Made by a program: the position numbers and the translations under genes. Below are positions 16,712 to 24,468 of a stretch of DNA of 64,000 bases, piece by piece. The notes beneath the pieces are model-generated. The model did not search any database, was not told the origin of the DNA, and was given only the letters and a program-made list of their open reading frames with translations. The stretch comes from Gammaproteobacteria bacterium (GTDB lineage Bacteria > Pseudomonadota > Gammaproteobacteria > Steroidobacterales > Foliamicaceae): the NCBI GenBank assembly GCA_009844425.1, contig VYBN01000022.1, positions 1-64,000 of the forward strand, given 5' to 3'. Each line of letters opens with the position of its first letter. Within the stretch, counting starts at the first letter, position 1.

Positions 16712-17245
16712 TTACTTCCTTTTCGCGCGGGGCTCCCATCTGAACTTGATGTCCGCAAGCTGTTCCCTGTCTGTCGCCCAGGGATTGTCGTCGAAGCCGG
16801 CGAAGCCACGCTCGACCTCCTTGAATCCCCTGCGTATGTAAAAACCCCGTGCGACCTCGTTCCGCTGGAAGGTGAACAGCTCGAGCCCCGCTGGAGATTT
16901 CCGCTTGGCCAGGTCCAACAGGGCTGTGCCGAGCCCCAGCCCCTGGCATTCGACATGAACGTAGAGATGGTCCAGCCGGGTTCCGGACAGAACCATGAAG
17001 CCGAGGACCGTGCTCGATCCGGGGTCCACGGCGACATGGATATGGGCAGGGTCGATGGCTGACAGAAAGTCCATCTGTCCGGTCAGTTCTCCGAAGTCGT
17101 CCTGTTCTGCCAACCCCATGGCGCGCTGGAACGATCGACGCCACATCTTGACGAGCTCCAGTGCGTACTCCGGTCGGTAGTCGACCAATTCGAACCGCAA
17201 CTCTCCAAGAGTAAGCCTCGGCGTTTGCGAGAGGGTTGGAGGCAT
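16712..17245 (-). CDS. GNAT-family N-acetyltransferase
   Basis: A protein of about 177 aa with the GNAT acetyl-CoA fold. The order is a beta strand GFMVLSGTRLDHLYVHVE, the acetyl-CoA-binding loop CQGLGLGTALLDLAK (Q/R-x-x-G-x-G/A type), then GLELFTFQRNEVARGFYIRRGFKEVER, the typical N-x-x-A-x-x-F-Y-x-x-x-G-F motif. The frame is open to 17404, but Met at 17245 is chosen because a longer protein would overlap the phosphoesterase gene by more than 100 nt and add a low-complexity, proline-rich leader. It is on the same strand as, and 40 nt from, the phosphoesterase. The acyl acceptor is unknown. Confidence 0.75.
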   Translation of the reverse strand: MPPTLSQTPRLTLGELRFELVDYRPEYALELVKMWRRSFQRAMGLAEQDDFGELTGQMDFLSAIDPAHIHVAVDPGSSTVLGFMVLSGTRLDHLYVHVECQGLGLGTALLDLAKRKSPAGLELFTFQRNEVARGFYIRRGFKEVERGFAGFDDNPWATDREQLADIKFRWEPRAKRK

Positions 17246-17285
17246 GGTTGTTACTGGACCAGGAATCCGACCCGGTACTCGAAAC

Positions 17286-18371
17286 TCAGGCGCGGTTCCG
17301 CATCCCTCGGCGTCTCGGGATTCGCGCGGCGGGATCCTGGAAGTGCAGATCCTCGGGCTGCCCGGTGGCTTCATTCCAGGCGACTGTGCGCACGGCGTTG
17401 TCATGAAGCCTGCAGTGCACCGCGGCGCGCCCGGTATGCACGTCCACGAACTGCCAGCCGGTGGCGTCGCGCTCGAAGAACGGGCCGGCGCGGTTCATCG
17501 GCACGGTCAGCACCGGCAGGTAGTGCTCCGCGTGCACATAGCTGCCGGGATAGGGCCAGGGCCAGGCGGTGGCCACGGCCGAAGTGAATGCGATGTTGCC
17601 GATCTGGTTGTACTGGATCTGGTGCACATGACCGTATAGCACGGTCACCTTGTCGAACGGCGCGAGTATGGCCTGCACCTGCTCGGCGTCGTCGGTCCAG
17701 AAGTTCCAGCCCCTGTAGATCTTCTGCAGCGGCGAATGCGAGATCACCACGATGGGCGTGCGCCGGTCCAACTGTGCGAGATCGTTCCTGAGCCACTCGC
17801 GCTGCTCGTCGCCCACCATGAATGGCGAGCCGTTCGGATTGTCCAGTCCCGCCATCTCGTTCATCCGCTGCTCCGCCGTCTGCCAGCGATCGAACGTCCA
17901 CTCATCGTGCGTCACGATGGAGTTGAGCAGCACGAAATGCACGCCCTTGTGGTCGAAGCTGTAGTAGTGGGGGCGCTTGAAAAGGTCCGACCAGTACTCG
18001 CCAAGATCGAGGTAGTAGTCGTGCTCGCCCAGGATTGGATAGATGTCGTAGTTCAGCGCCGAGAGCAGTTCCGCGCCGTGGTCCAGCTCCGGCTTCGTCC
18101 CGAGCTGGGCCAGGTCGCCGCCGTAGATCACGAAGTCCGGCTTCGGGTTCAGGAGATTGGTTTCGGCTACTGCCCGGATCAGCCCGCGGTCCCAGTTGCG
18201 CACGAACTCCGTCCCGCGGACGTGCTGGATATGCGAATCGGAAATGAACGCGAAGCTGAACTCCGCCGACTGCTCGCTGCGGCCCAGCCTCACACAGGTC
18301 AGCGGCAGCGTGCCGACCGCCGCCATGCTGGCCGCCCGCTGGATGAATTTGCGTCTGTTGCTCTGAATCAT
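17286..18371 (-). CDS. Tat-exported calcineurin-like metallophosphoesterase
   Basis: A 361-aa metallophosphoesterase. The N-terminus NRRKFIQRAASMAAVGTLPL is a twin-arginine signal, so export by Tat is expected. Metal ligands follow the family order: ISDSHIQH (D-x-H), YGGDLAQ (GD), LGEHDYY (GNHD variant with Glu for Asn), VVISHSPL (H) and LYGHVHQ (GHxH). The Asn-to-Glu change in the third motif is notable because the Asn normally bridges to substrate and metal. Substrate unknown. It is in a minus-strand run with the radical SAM and oxidoreductase genes upstream (59-nt gap), probably one operon. Confidence 0.82.
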   Translation of the reverse strand: MIQSNRRKFIQRAASMAAVGTLPLTCVRLGRSEQSAEFSFAFISDSHIQHVRGTEFVRNWDRGLIRAVAETNLLNPKPDFVIYGGDLAQLGTKPELDHGAELLSALNYDIYPILGEHDYYLDLGEYWSDLFKRPHYYSFDHKGVHFVLLNSIVTHDEWTFDRWQTAEQRMNEMAGLDNPNGSPFMVGDEQREWLRNDLAQLDRRTPIVVISHSPLQKIYRGWNFWTDDAEQVQAILAPFDKVTVLYGHVHQIQYNQIGNIAFTSAVATAWPWPYPGSYVHAEHYLPVLTVPMNRAGPFFERDATGWQFVDVHTGRAAVHCRLHDNAVRTVAWNEATGQPEDLHFQDPAARIPRRRGMRNRA

Positions 18372-18429
18372 CGCTCTCTCCTAATCCGCGCACGATGCGC
18401 CTCGGACCGCCCCGATAGCAAGTAGAGCA

Positions 18430-19314
18430 TCATGCCAGTTCGCTGCAGGACGAGCCGTAGGCGAAGCAACTGTGGCAGCGATGGTGGCGCAACATGATGC
18501 GCTTCCCACGGCTTTCCGCAAGGCTGCCGCCCAGGTCGAAGGATTCGTCGTCGTCCACCAGCGTGCAGGCGTAGACGCGCATGCGCCCCTGTTTCTTGAC
18601 CACCATTTTCGAGAAGTAGCACATGAACGAGCGGCGAGACTCCTCGTCGTGATGCGTGGTCATGCAGTTTTCCGTGATCCGCCGCACCGCGGGGTTCGAT
18701 CCGGGCGGCAGGAAATCCGGAAAAGACACGATGCGGGTGTCCATGGGCAGGCCGTTCTCGGCGAACAGCTTGCGAAACGCCCCATCCACCGCCGCGCCAT
18801 CCTCGCCGGAATCGGATTGCCGGGCCAGCGATACGGCGAATCCGCGCGCGTGCAGAGCGGAGAGGCTGCGCCAGGACTTCCCGAAATTTCCCTCGCCACG
18901 CGCCGCATCGTGCCGCGCCGCGTCGGCGTAGTCGATGCTGATCCGGAAACTGACCGGATAAGGCCGGGCGGCCAGCGAATCGATCTCGCCCAGGCGCCGG
19001 ATCATCGGATCGGTGCCGTTGGTCAGCACCAAACACGGCCCCAGGTTCGAGGCATAGCGCAGAATCCGGATGAAATCCTTGACGATGAAAGGCTCGCCGC
19101 CGGTAAACGAGTATTGCCGAACGCCCAGCGACGCGGCCTCGTCGAGCAGCGGCTTCGCGTCCGCCAGCGTGATTCGCTGAAGTCGGTCGTCTCCCGGCCG
19201 GGAGCCTTCCAGACAGAACGGGCAGGCGAGATTGCAGGCCGTCCCGGTGTGAAACCAAAGCTCGCGCAGGGCGCCGGGCTGAATGTAGCCGCGCGGTTCC
19301 GTCGCTTCAGTCAT
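18430..19314 (-). CDS. Radical SAM protein with SPASM-like cysteine tail
   Basis: A 294-aa radical SAM protein. The [4Fe-4S] SAM-cleaving motif is CNLACPFC (C-x3-C-x2-C) near residue 25, followed by QYSFTGGEPF, the usual GGEP SAM-binding motif. The C-terminus has a cysteine cluster (CTLV..., RCHSCFAYGSSC), as in SPASM/twitch domains that hold auxiliary clusters. The frame is open to 19473, but Met 19314 overlaps the upstream stop as TAATG, giving coupled translation and a sensible N-terminus. The upstream partner is a flavin disulfide oxidoreductase. No precursor peptide gene is evident, so the substrate is unknown. Confidence 0.8.
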   Translation of the reverse strand: MTEATEPRGYIQPGALRELWFHTGTACNLACPFCLEGSRPGDDRLQRITLADAKPLLDEAASLGVRQYSFTGGEPFIVKDFIRILRYASNLGPCLVLTNGTDPMIRRLGEIDSLAARPYPVSFRISIDYADAARHDAARGEGNFGKSWRSLSALHARGFAVSLARQSDSGEDGAAVDGAFRKLFAENGLPMDTRIVSFPDFLPPGSNPAVRRITENCMTTHHDEESRRSFMCYFSKMVVKKQGRMRVYACTLVDDDESFDLGGSLAESRGKRIMLRHHRCHSCFAYGSSCSELA

Positions 19315-20765
19315 TATCGAAACCACGATTTCAACAGACGCGCCGCGCGGGGCGTCAGCCGGGTGCGCGCGTACTGGTCGGCCAGCCGGCGCAGGTATTC
19401 GGCGCGGGTGGGATAGGGAAGCACGGCCTTGCCCGCGGCGCCAAGCCCCAGGCCATTGGCCATGGCCATGCATAGCGGCGCGATCTGTTCTCCGGCGTCA
19501 TGTCCGACGATGGTAGCTCCCAGGATCCTGTCGCTCCCCCCGGCGGTCAACAACTCGACGAAGCCGTCGCCTTCGCCCGCGGTCCTGGCCCGGTCAAGCT
19601 CCCCGAAATTCAGGCGGTAGCGGTCGAAGGCGATGCCTTCCTCGGCAAGCTGCGCTTGCGTTCGTCCGACCTGGGCCACTTCCGGGTCCGTGTAGGTGCA
19701 CTGCGGAACCACCAGCCCCCGCGCGCTGGCGGTCGGCGCGAACAGCGCGTTGCGCACGACGATGCGCGCCTGGGCGTCGGCGTTGTGCGTGAACGGCAGT
19801 GCGGAGCAGACATCGCCGGCCGCGTAGATTCTCCTGTTCGTCGTGCGCAGCTTGTCGTCCACGGCGATCCGTCCGTCGCGCACCTCGACGCCCGCGGCGC
19901 CGAGGTGCAAACCCTCCAAGTTGGCGCGGCGCCCCGCCGCGACAAGCAGGCGGTCGGCCGTGACCGAAGCGCCGGGGGCATGAACCGTCGGACGGCCGCC
20001 CTGCGAACTGATCCGGGTCACCTTCGAGTCCAGGTGCAGCCTCACCCCGTCGGACTCGAGCGCGGCCGCCACCGCGTCGCTGGCCGGAGCAACCGCACCG
20101 GGCAGCACACGCCCGGCCATCTCGAAGAGGTGCACCTCGACACCGAGCCGGGCCATTCCCTGAGCGAGTTCGCAACCCACGGGGCCGGCGCCGAGAATCG
20201 CCAGGCGCCCGGGGCGGTCGACCAGGTCGAAGAACGAGTCGTTGGTGAGCGCATCGCATTCCTGCAGTCCCGGAATCCGCGGTAGTTCGGCCCGTGCGCC
20301 GGTCGCGATCAGGAAGCGCCGCGCGGCCAGGCGCTGACCGTCCACTTCAACGCTGTTGCGGCCGGCGAACCGGGCCGATCCCAGGAAAACGTCCACGCCG
20401 CTTCGAACATAGCGTTCCACCGAATCATGCGCCGCGATCTCCGAGCGGACCTGCCGGAGCCAGGCGAAAGCTTCATCGAAGCCGGCGTTCGGATTGCGCC
20501 GCGTAAATTCAAGAAGAGATTTGGAAGGTACGCATCCGACGTTCAGACAATCTCCACCCATCGCCTTCCTTTCCACCAACGCGACACGGGCGCCCAGGCC
20601 TGCCGCCGCGATCGCGGCGACCAGACCGGCGGGCCCGGCGCCGATCACGGCCAGGTGATACTTCCGGCGGGGCTCCGGATTGCGGTAGTTCCCGGGAAAA
20701 ACCCGTTCCCGCCAGCGGCGGTCATGGTCGTCGCCCGGGTAGCCCATGTGCTTGCCGTCTCGCAT
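19314..20765 (-). CDS. FAD-dependent pyridine nucleotide-disulfide oxidoreductase (MerA/Lpd-like)
   Basis: A flavoprotein of about 483 aa in the dihydrolipoamide dehydrogenase/mercuric reductase family. The FAD-binding motif is VIGAGPAGLVAA near residue 41. The redox-active disulfide is GGDCLNVGCVPSKSLL. The NAD(P)-binding motif is ILGAGPVGCELAQGMARLG, and the second FAD motif is IYAAGDVCSALPFTHNA. No N-terminal HMA domain or C-terminal vicinal Cys pair is seen, so true mercuric reductase activity is doubtful. The frame opens at a TTG (20768), but the ATG at 20765 is preferred. It is divergent from modA. Its stop overlaps the radical SAM start. Confidence 0.85.
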   Translation of the reverse strand: MRDGKHMGYPGDDHDRRWRERVFPGNYRNPEPRRKYHLAVIGAGPAGLVAAIAAAGLGARVALVERKAMGGDCLNVGCVPSKSLLEFTRRNPNAGFDEAFAWLRQVRSEIAAHDSVERYVRSGVDVFLGSARFAGRNSVEVDGQRLAARRFLIATGARAELPRIPGLQECDALTNDSFFDLVDRPGRLAILGAGPVGCELAQGMARLGVEVHLFEMAGRVLPGAVAPASDAVAAALESDGVRLHLDSKVTRISSQGGRPTVHAPGASVTADRLLVAAGRRANLEGLHLGAAGVEVRDGRIAVDDKLRTTNRRIYAAGDVCSALPFTHNADAQARIVVRNALFAPTASARGLVVPQCTYTDPEVAQVGRTQAQLAEEGIAFDRYRLNFGELDRARTAGEGDGFVELLTAGGSDRILGATIVGHDAGEQIAPLCMAMANGLGLGAAGKAVLPYPTRAEYLRRLADQYARTRLTPRAARLLKSWFR

Positions 20766-20880
20766 CAAGCTCGTTCCCGTCCGCCGGCGTAGTTCAATTG
20801 GTGTCGGCCATCCTACATTGAGTATCCGTGCCGCCCGGGACCGAAAGATTCACTTGTGGGAAACCCGGTTCGAATTGGCT

Positions 20881-21801
20881 ATGCTGGCATCCATGCTTTT
20901 TTCGGGCAGGGGACGGAACGGGACGGCGCGGTTGTTGGGCACGGCCGTGCGGGCGCTTGCGGTCGGCGCGGTGTTCTGCGCGGGAAGCGTGCCGGCGCCC
21001 GCCCAGCCGGCGTCTTCGACCCTGGTATTCGCCGCCGCCAGCACGATGGTTCCGCTGAACGATCTCGCACAATCATTTGAGCGGGAACGGGGGCGGCCTG
21101 TCCGGTTCTCTTTCGCCGCCTCTTCAACGCTGGCCCGGCAGGTCATGCACGGCGCAGGCGCGGACCTGTTCCTTTCCGCCAACAGGCAATGGCTGGATCG
21201 TCTCGAGCGGGACGGTTTCCTGGCGGCGGGCTCGCGGCGCGAATTGACCGGCAATCGGCTTGCCCTGATCCGGCCTGCCGACGGGAACGCAAACGTGATC
21301 CTCGGCCGCCCCGCGACGCTGCTGGGTGCGCTTGCGGACTTTCCGCTGATGCTGGCCGATCCGTCACACGTACCGGCGGGCATGTACGCGCGCGAGGCCC
21401 TTGAGCACCTCGACCTGTGGGAACCTCTCCAGGGACGGCTGGCATTCGCCGCCAACGCGCGCGCCGTGACGGTGCGGGTGGCGCGCGGCGAGGCGCCGCT
21501 CGGCATCACCTACGCCAGCGAACTGCGCGCCGAGTCGGGCCTGGAAGCGGCTGCATTGCTCCCTGCGGAAAGCCATTCGCCGATCCGCTACGAACTGGCC
21601 CTGATCGGGCCGGCCGACAACCCGTCGGCGCTGGCCTTCTACGAATATCTGCTAAGCAGCGAAGCGCAGCAGGTTTTCCTGAAGCACGGATTCACACCTG
21701 GGAGTGGGGGCACTGCCCCCACGGCGATCCCGCCCTCGGCGAAGGCGGGGACGCCTTCGCTCCCAGGGAAAGCTGGACATCGGCCCTCCCGGGAGCGATG
21801 A
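20881..21801 (+). CDS. modA: Molybdate ABC transporter, periplasmic binding protein, with repeat-derived C-terminal tail
   Basis: A periplasmic molybdate-binding protein of about 306 aa. Residues 1-40 form a signal peptide ending near PAPAQPA. The mature start STLVFAAASTMVPLNDLAQSF has the ModA ligand-loop pattern (A-A-S). A later region, LLSSEAQQVFLKHGF, is the normal C-terminal end of ModA. After GFTPG the frame runs into a palindromic element (21697-21767), and the last 34 residues (rich in Pro, Gly, Ala, Arg) derive from it and its flank, so the tail is probably not native. The Met at 20881 was chosen over the open frame from 20746 because it begins the signal peptide. Its stop overlaps the modB start (ATGA). 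Confidence 0.88.
   Translation: MLASMLFSGRGRNGTARLLGTAVRALAVGAVFCAGSVPAPAQPASSTLVFAAASTMVPLNDLAQSFERERGRPVRFSFAASSTLARQVMHGAGADLFLSANRQWLDRLERDGFLAAGSRRELTGNRLALIRPADGNANVILGRPATLLGALADFPLMLADPSHVPAGMYAREALEHLDLWEPLQGRLAFAANARAVTVRVARGEAPLGITYASELRAESGLEAAALLPAESHSPIRYELALIGPADNPSALAFYEYLLSSEAQQVFLKHGFTPGSGGTAPTAIPPSAKAGTPSLPGKAGHRPSRER
21697..21767. repeat. Palindromic element inside the 3' end of modA
   Basis: The terminal inverted repeat CCTGGGAG (21697-21704)/CTCCCAGG (21760-21767) encloses GTGGGGGCA-C-TGCCCCCAC (21704-21722) and a segment whose reverse complement matches the copy in modC (GGGAGCGAAGGCGTCC, GAGGGCGGGA). At 71 nt it is longer than the 54-nt form and not a multiple of three. 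It lies at the end of modA, where a new stop at 21799-21801 is used. Confidence 0.75.
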
Positions 21802-22475
21802 CGCCCGTCTGGGAAATCGCGGCGCTGTCGCTCAAGGTTTCGCTTTGGGCGGTGGCCTGTTCGCTGCCGGTCGGGATCGCCTGCGCCTGGGTGCTGGCGC
21901 GCTGCCGCTTTCCGGGCAAGATCCTCCTGGACGGCCTCGTGCACCTGCCGCTGGTCACACCGCCGGTGGTGGTGGGCTATCTGCTGCTGATCGTGCTGGG
22001 ACGAAACGGCTGGCTGGGGCGGCTGTTCCACGACTGGTTCGGCGTCACTTTCACGTTCACCTGGAAGGGCGCGGCCGTTGCCGCGGCGGTCATGGCTTTC
22101 CCGCTCATGGTCCGGGCCATCCGCCTAGGGATCGAGTCGGTGGACCGGCGTCTGGAAGAGGCGGCCCGAACACTGGGCGCGACCCCCGCGCGCGCGCTGT
22201 TTACCGTCACCCTGCCGCTGGCGGCGCCGGGCCTGCTCAGCGGGGCACTGTTGGCCTTCGCGCGCTGCCTGGGCGAATTCGGCGCCACGATCACTTTCGT
22301 ATCCAACGTCCCCGGCCAGACCCGGACCCTTCCGCTGGCGATCTACACGCTGCTGCAGACGCCCGAAGGCGAGACCGCCGCGGCCTGGCTGGCCGGCGTT
22401 TCGCTGGCGCTGGCCATCGCTGCGCTGGCGGCGTCGGAGCTGGCTGCGCGCGCGGTGCGCAGGCGCCTGAACTGA
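21798..22475 (+). CDS. modB: Molybdate ABC transporter permease
   Basis: A 225-aa inner-membrane permease of the ModB/CysT family, with about five to six hydrophobic helices. The cytoplasmic EAA loop that docks on the ATPase is visible as EEAARTLGATPARALFTVTLPLAAPG (split over residues 118-143). LGEFGATITF and the segment before it are typical ModB. It overlaps modA by the ATGA junction and precedes modC by 13 nt, so modABC is an operon. The complex takes molybdate (or tungstate) from ModA into the cytoplasm. Confidence 0.92.
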   Translation: MTPVWEIAALSLKVSLWAVACSLPVGIACAWVLARCRFPGKILLDGLVHLPLVTPPVVVGYLLLIVLGRNGWLGRLFHDWFGVTFTFTWKGAAVAAAVMAFPLMVRAIRLGIESVDRRLEEAARTLGATPARALFTVTLPLAAPGLLSGALLAFARCLGEFGATITFVSNVPGQTRTLPLAIYTLLQTPEGETAAAWLAGVSLALAIAALAASELAARAVRRRLN

Positions 22476-22488
22476 CCGGGCGCGCGCC

Positions 22489-23607
22489 ATGCTGAAGATC
22501 GACGCACGCAAGAAACTGGCCGAATTCGAGTGGCGGGGCCGGCTCGAGATCCGGCCCGGCCTTACCGCGCTGTTCGGACAGTCCGGCGCGGGCAAGACTT
22601 CGCTGGTGAACATGGTTGCCGGCCTGCTCACGCCGGACGAAGGCGAGATCGCGATCGGCGGGACCTGCGTGTTCTCGAGCCGCAAGGACGTAAACCTGTC
22701 TCCCGAGCGGCGCCCGGTGGGCGTCGTCTTTCAGGACGGAAGGCTTTTCCCGCACCTGAGCGTGGGCGGAAACCTTCGGTACGGCCGCCCCCGCGGATCG
22801 CGGTCGGCGCCGACTCTTGAGGAAGTCATCGAACTTCTGGAACTTGAGGCGCTGCTCGGGCGGCGGCCGATGAGCCTTTCCGGAGGCGAACAGCAGCGGG
22901 TGGCGATCGGGCGGGCGTTGCTTACGGCGCCGGACGTGCTGCTGCTGGACGAACCGCTTTCCGGGCTGGACGGAGAGCGCCGCGGTGAAGTGCTGGGCTT
23001 TCTCGAGCGGCTCAAGCGGGACAGCGACCGGATCATCGTCTACGTGACGCACCGCATGGAGGAGGTGGTGCGGCTGGCCGACCGCCTGGTCCTGATCGAT
23101 CGTGGCGAGGTCCGGTCGTCCGGAGGGCTCCAGGACCTGCTCGGCCGCCCGGAACTGCAGGCGGTCATCGGTCAGCGGACGGCGGGAGCGCTGCTGCGTT
23201 GCCGGATTGAGCAGATCGACGATGGCGACGGCTTGAGCCGCCTGTCGTGCTCCGGGCACACCATCCTGCTGCCGCGGCTGGACCTCAAGTCCGGGAGCGA
23301 AGGCGTCCCGCCTGCGCCGAGGGCGGGACGCCCTCGCTCCCAGGACGCCGATATCGTGCTCCAGGTGCGGGCGGGCGACGTGTCGCTGTCGCTGGAACCT
23401 CCCCGCCGAAGCAGCGTGCTGAACGTGATGGAGGGCACGGTCGAGCGGGTCGTGCAGGAAGACGGCGCGCTTGCCGATGTGGTCGTCAACGTGGGCCAGA
23501 CGCTGTGGGCGCGCGTCACCCGGCGCTCGGTGCGGGAACTCGGGCTTTCGCCCGGCGTGGCGGTCTACGCCACGATCAAGGCCGCTTCGCTGTACTCCGC
23601 AGACTGA
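22489..23607 (+). CDS. modC: Molybdate ABC transporter ATP-binding protein, with in-frame palindromic insertion
   Basis: A 372-aa ABC ATPase of the ModC type. Walker A is FGQSGAGKTS (38-47), the signature is MSLSGGEQQRVAIGRAL, Walker B is LLLDEPLSGLD, and the switch His is in YVTHRMEE. The C-terminal third has a TOBE/Mop-like molybdate-binding region (VLQVRAGDVSLSLEPP...). Between the ATPase and TOBE parts, at about residues 268-286, sits SGSEGVPPAPRAGRPRSQ, which is encoded by a 54-bp palindromic element and is probably foreign. The frame is kept. The 3' end overlaps bioC on the other strand by 32 nt. Confidence 0.92.
   Translation: MLKIDARKKLAEFEWRGRLEIRPGLTALFGQSGAGKTSLVNMVAGLLTPDEGEIAIGGTCVFSSRKDVNLSPERRPVGVVFQDGRLFPHLSVGGNLRYGRPRGSRSAPTLEEVIELLELEALLGRRPMSLSGGEQQRVAIGRALLTAPDVLLLDEPLSGLDGERRGEVLGFLERLKRDSDRIIVYVTHRMEEVVRLADRLVLIDRGEVRSSGGLQDLLGRPELQAVIGQRTAGALLRCRIEQIDDGDGLSRLSCSGHTILLPRLDLKSGSEGVPPAPRAGRPRSQDADIVLQVRAGDVSLSLEPPRRSSVLNVMEGTVERVVQEDGALADVVVNVGQTLWARVTRRSVRELGLSPGVAVYATIKAASLYSAD
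23291..23344. repeat. 54-bp palindromic element inserted in frame in modC
   Basis: GGGAGCG (23293-23299) pairs with CGCTCCC (23335-23341), and the inner parts GGCGTCCCGCC and GGGCGGGACGCC also pair. The element is exactly 54 nt (18 codons) and differs from 27267-27320 at 6 of 54 positions by my alignment. It adds a Gly/Pro/Arg-rich linker to ModC between its domains. Confidence 0.85.
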
Positions 23608-24424
23608 TCTCCTCCAGCGGAACTTCCGTAGGTTCCCCCCGGCGGCCCTTCGGCGGAACGACCCAAGCCTGACCGTAGACCACCTCGATGCTGACGGCGA
23701 CCATGCCGTCGGCGCCGCGTTGCGCTGCAAAGGCCTCCTCCACGACCCGCCGGCGCCGACGCCCGGCCAGGCCCGAAGACCGGGGCATCATCGCCCCGCC
23801 AGCCCCGCAACGGCGCAGATCGCCTTCCAGCGTCGCGTAGTCCGCGTACGGCACCGGGAACCGCTCGGCGCTCATGACCGGGTCGGCAAAACCGGCCTGC
23901 ACCAGGGCGTCGCCGAGGTGGTGCATGTCCAGCAGCGTCTCGGGGGCGTCCTCCAGGCCAGCTCTGCTGCGCGCGCGGCGCAGTTCCCCGAGCGTGTCCG
24001 GGCCGAACATGGAAAAGAAGACCAGGCCCGGCGAGTCCAGCACCCGGCGAAACTCGGCGAGCGCGGCGCCCATGGCCGGACACCAGTGCAAGGCCAGGTT
24101 CGAGAACAGCAGTTGCGCGCAGCCGGCGGCCAGCGGCATCTGCTGCATGTCTCCGCAAATCCGCTCGCCGGTCCCGGCGCGCAGCATGCCGAGCGAACTG
24201 TCGAGCGACAGCACACGGGACCCGGGAAAGCGTCGCAGCAATTCGCCCCGCGCACCCCCGGGGCCGGCGCCGGCATCGACGATACAGGCGGGCTCGATGC
24301 GCACCCATTCCAGTTGCTCCAGCATCCGGCGGCGTATCTCCGCGTGGAGGAAATCATGCTCCGCAAAGCCTGCCGCGGCGCGGTCGAAGGCGCGCCGGAC
24401 ACGCCAGGGTTGAGGACGGGCCAT
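23576..24424 (-). CDS. bioC: Malonyl-ACP O-methyltransferase (BioC-like)
   Basis: A 282-aa SAM-dependent methyltransferase of the BioC type, which methylates malonyl-ACP to start pimeloyl synthesis for biotin. The N-terminus VRRAFDRAAAGFAEHDFLHAEI is the characteristic BioC opening (F-x-R-A-A-x-x-Y/F). SAM motif I is CIVDAGAGPGGARGELL, the post-I strand is RVLSLDSSLGML, and motif IV is LLFSNLALHWC. LVFFSMFGPDTLGELR is typical of BioC. Other biotin genes are absent here apart from a birA-like ligase 35 kb away and comF, which is often a bioC neighbour in gammaproteobacteria. Its 3' end overlaps modC convergently. Confidence 0.85.
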   Translation of the reverse strand: MARPQPWRVRRAFDRAAAGFAEHDFLHAEIRRRMLEQLEWVRIEPACIVDAGAGPGGARGELLRRFPGSRVLSLDSSLGMLRAGTGERICGDMQQMPLAAGCAQLLFSNLALHWCPAMGAALAEFRRVLDSPGLVFFSMFGPDTLGELRRARSRAGLEDAPETLLDMHHLGDALVQAGFADPVMSAERFPVPYADYATLEGDLRRCGAGGAMMPRSSGLAGRRRRRVVEEAFAAQRGADGMVAVSIEVVYGQAWVVPPKGRRGEPTEVPLEEISLRSTAKRP

Positions 24425-24468
24425 TAAGCGGGCGCGCCTATGCCCGACAAGCCGGAGCGGCGGTTAAC

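Noticed and set aside
19314-20765. Mercuric reductase (merA)
   Set aside because: The redox disulfide is present, but the C-terminal vicinal Cys pair and any mer neighbours are absent.
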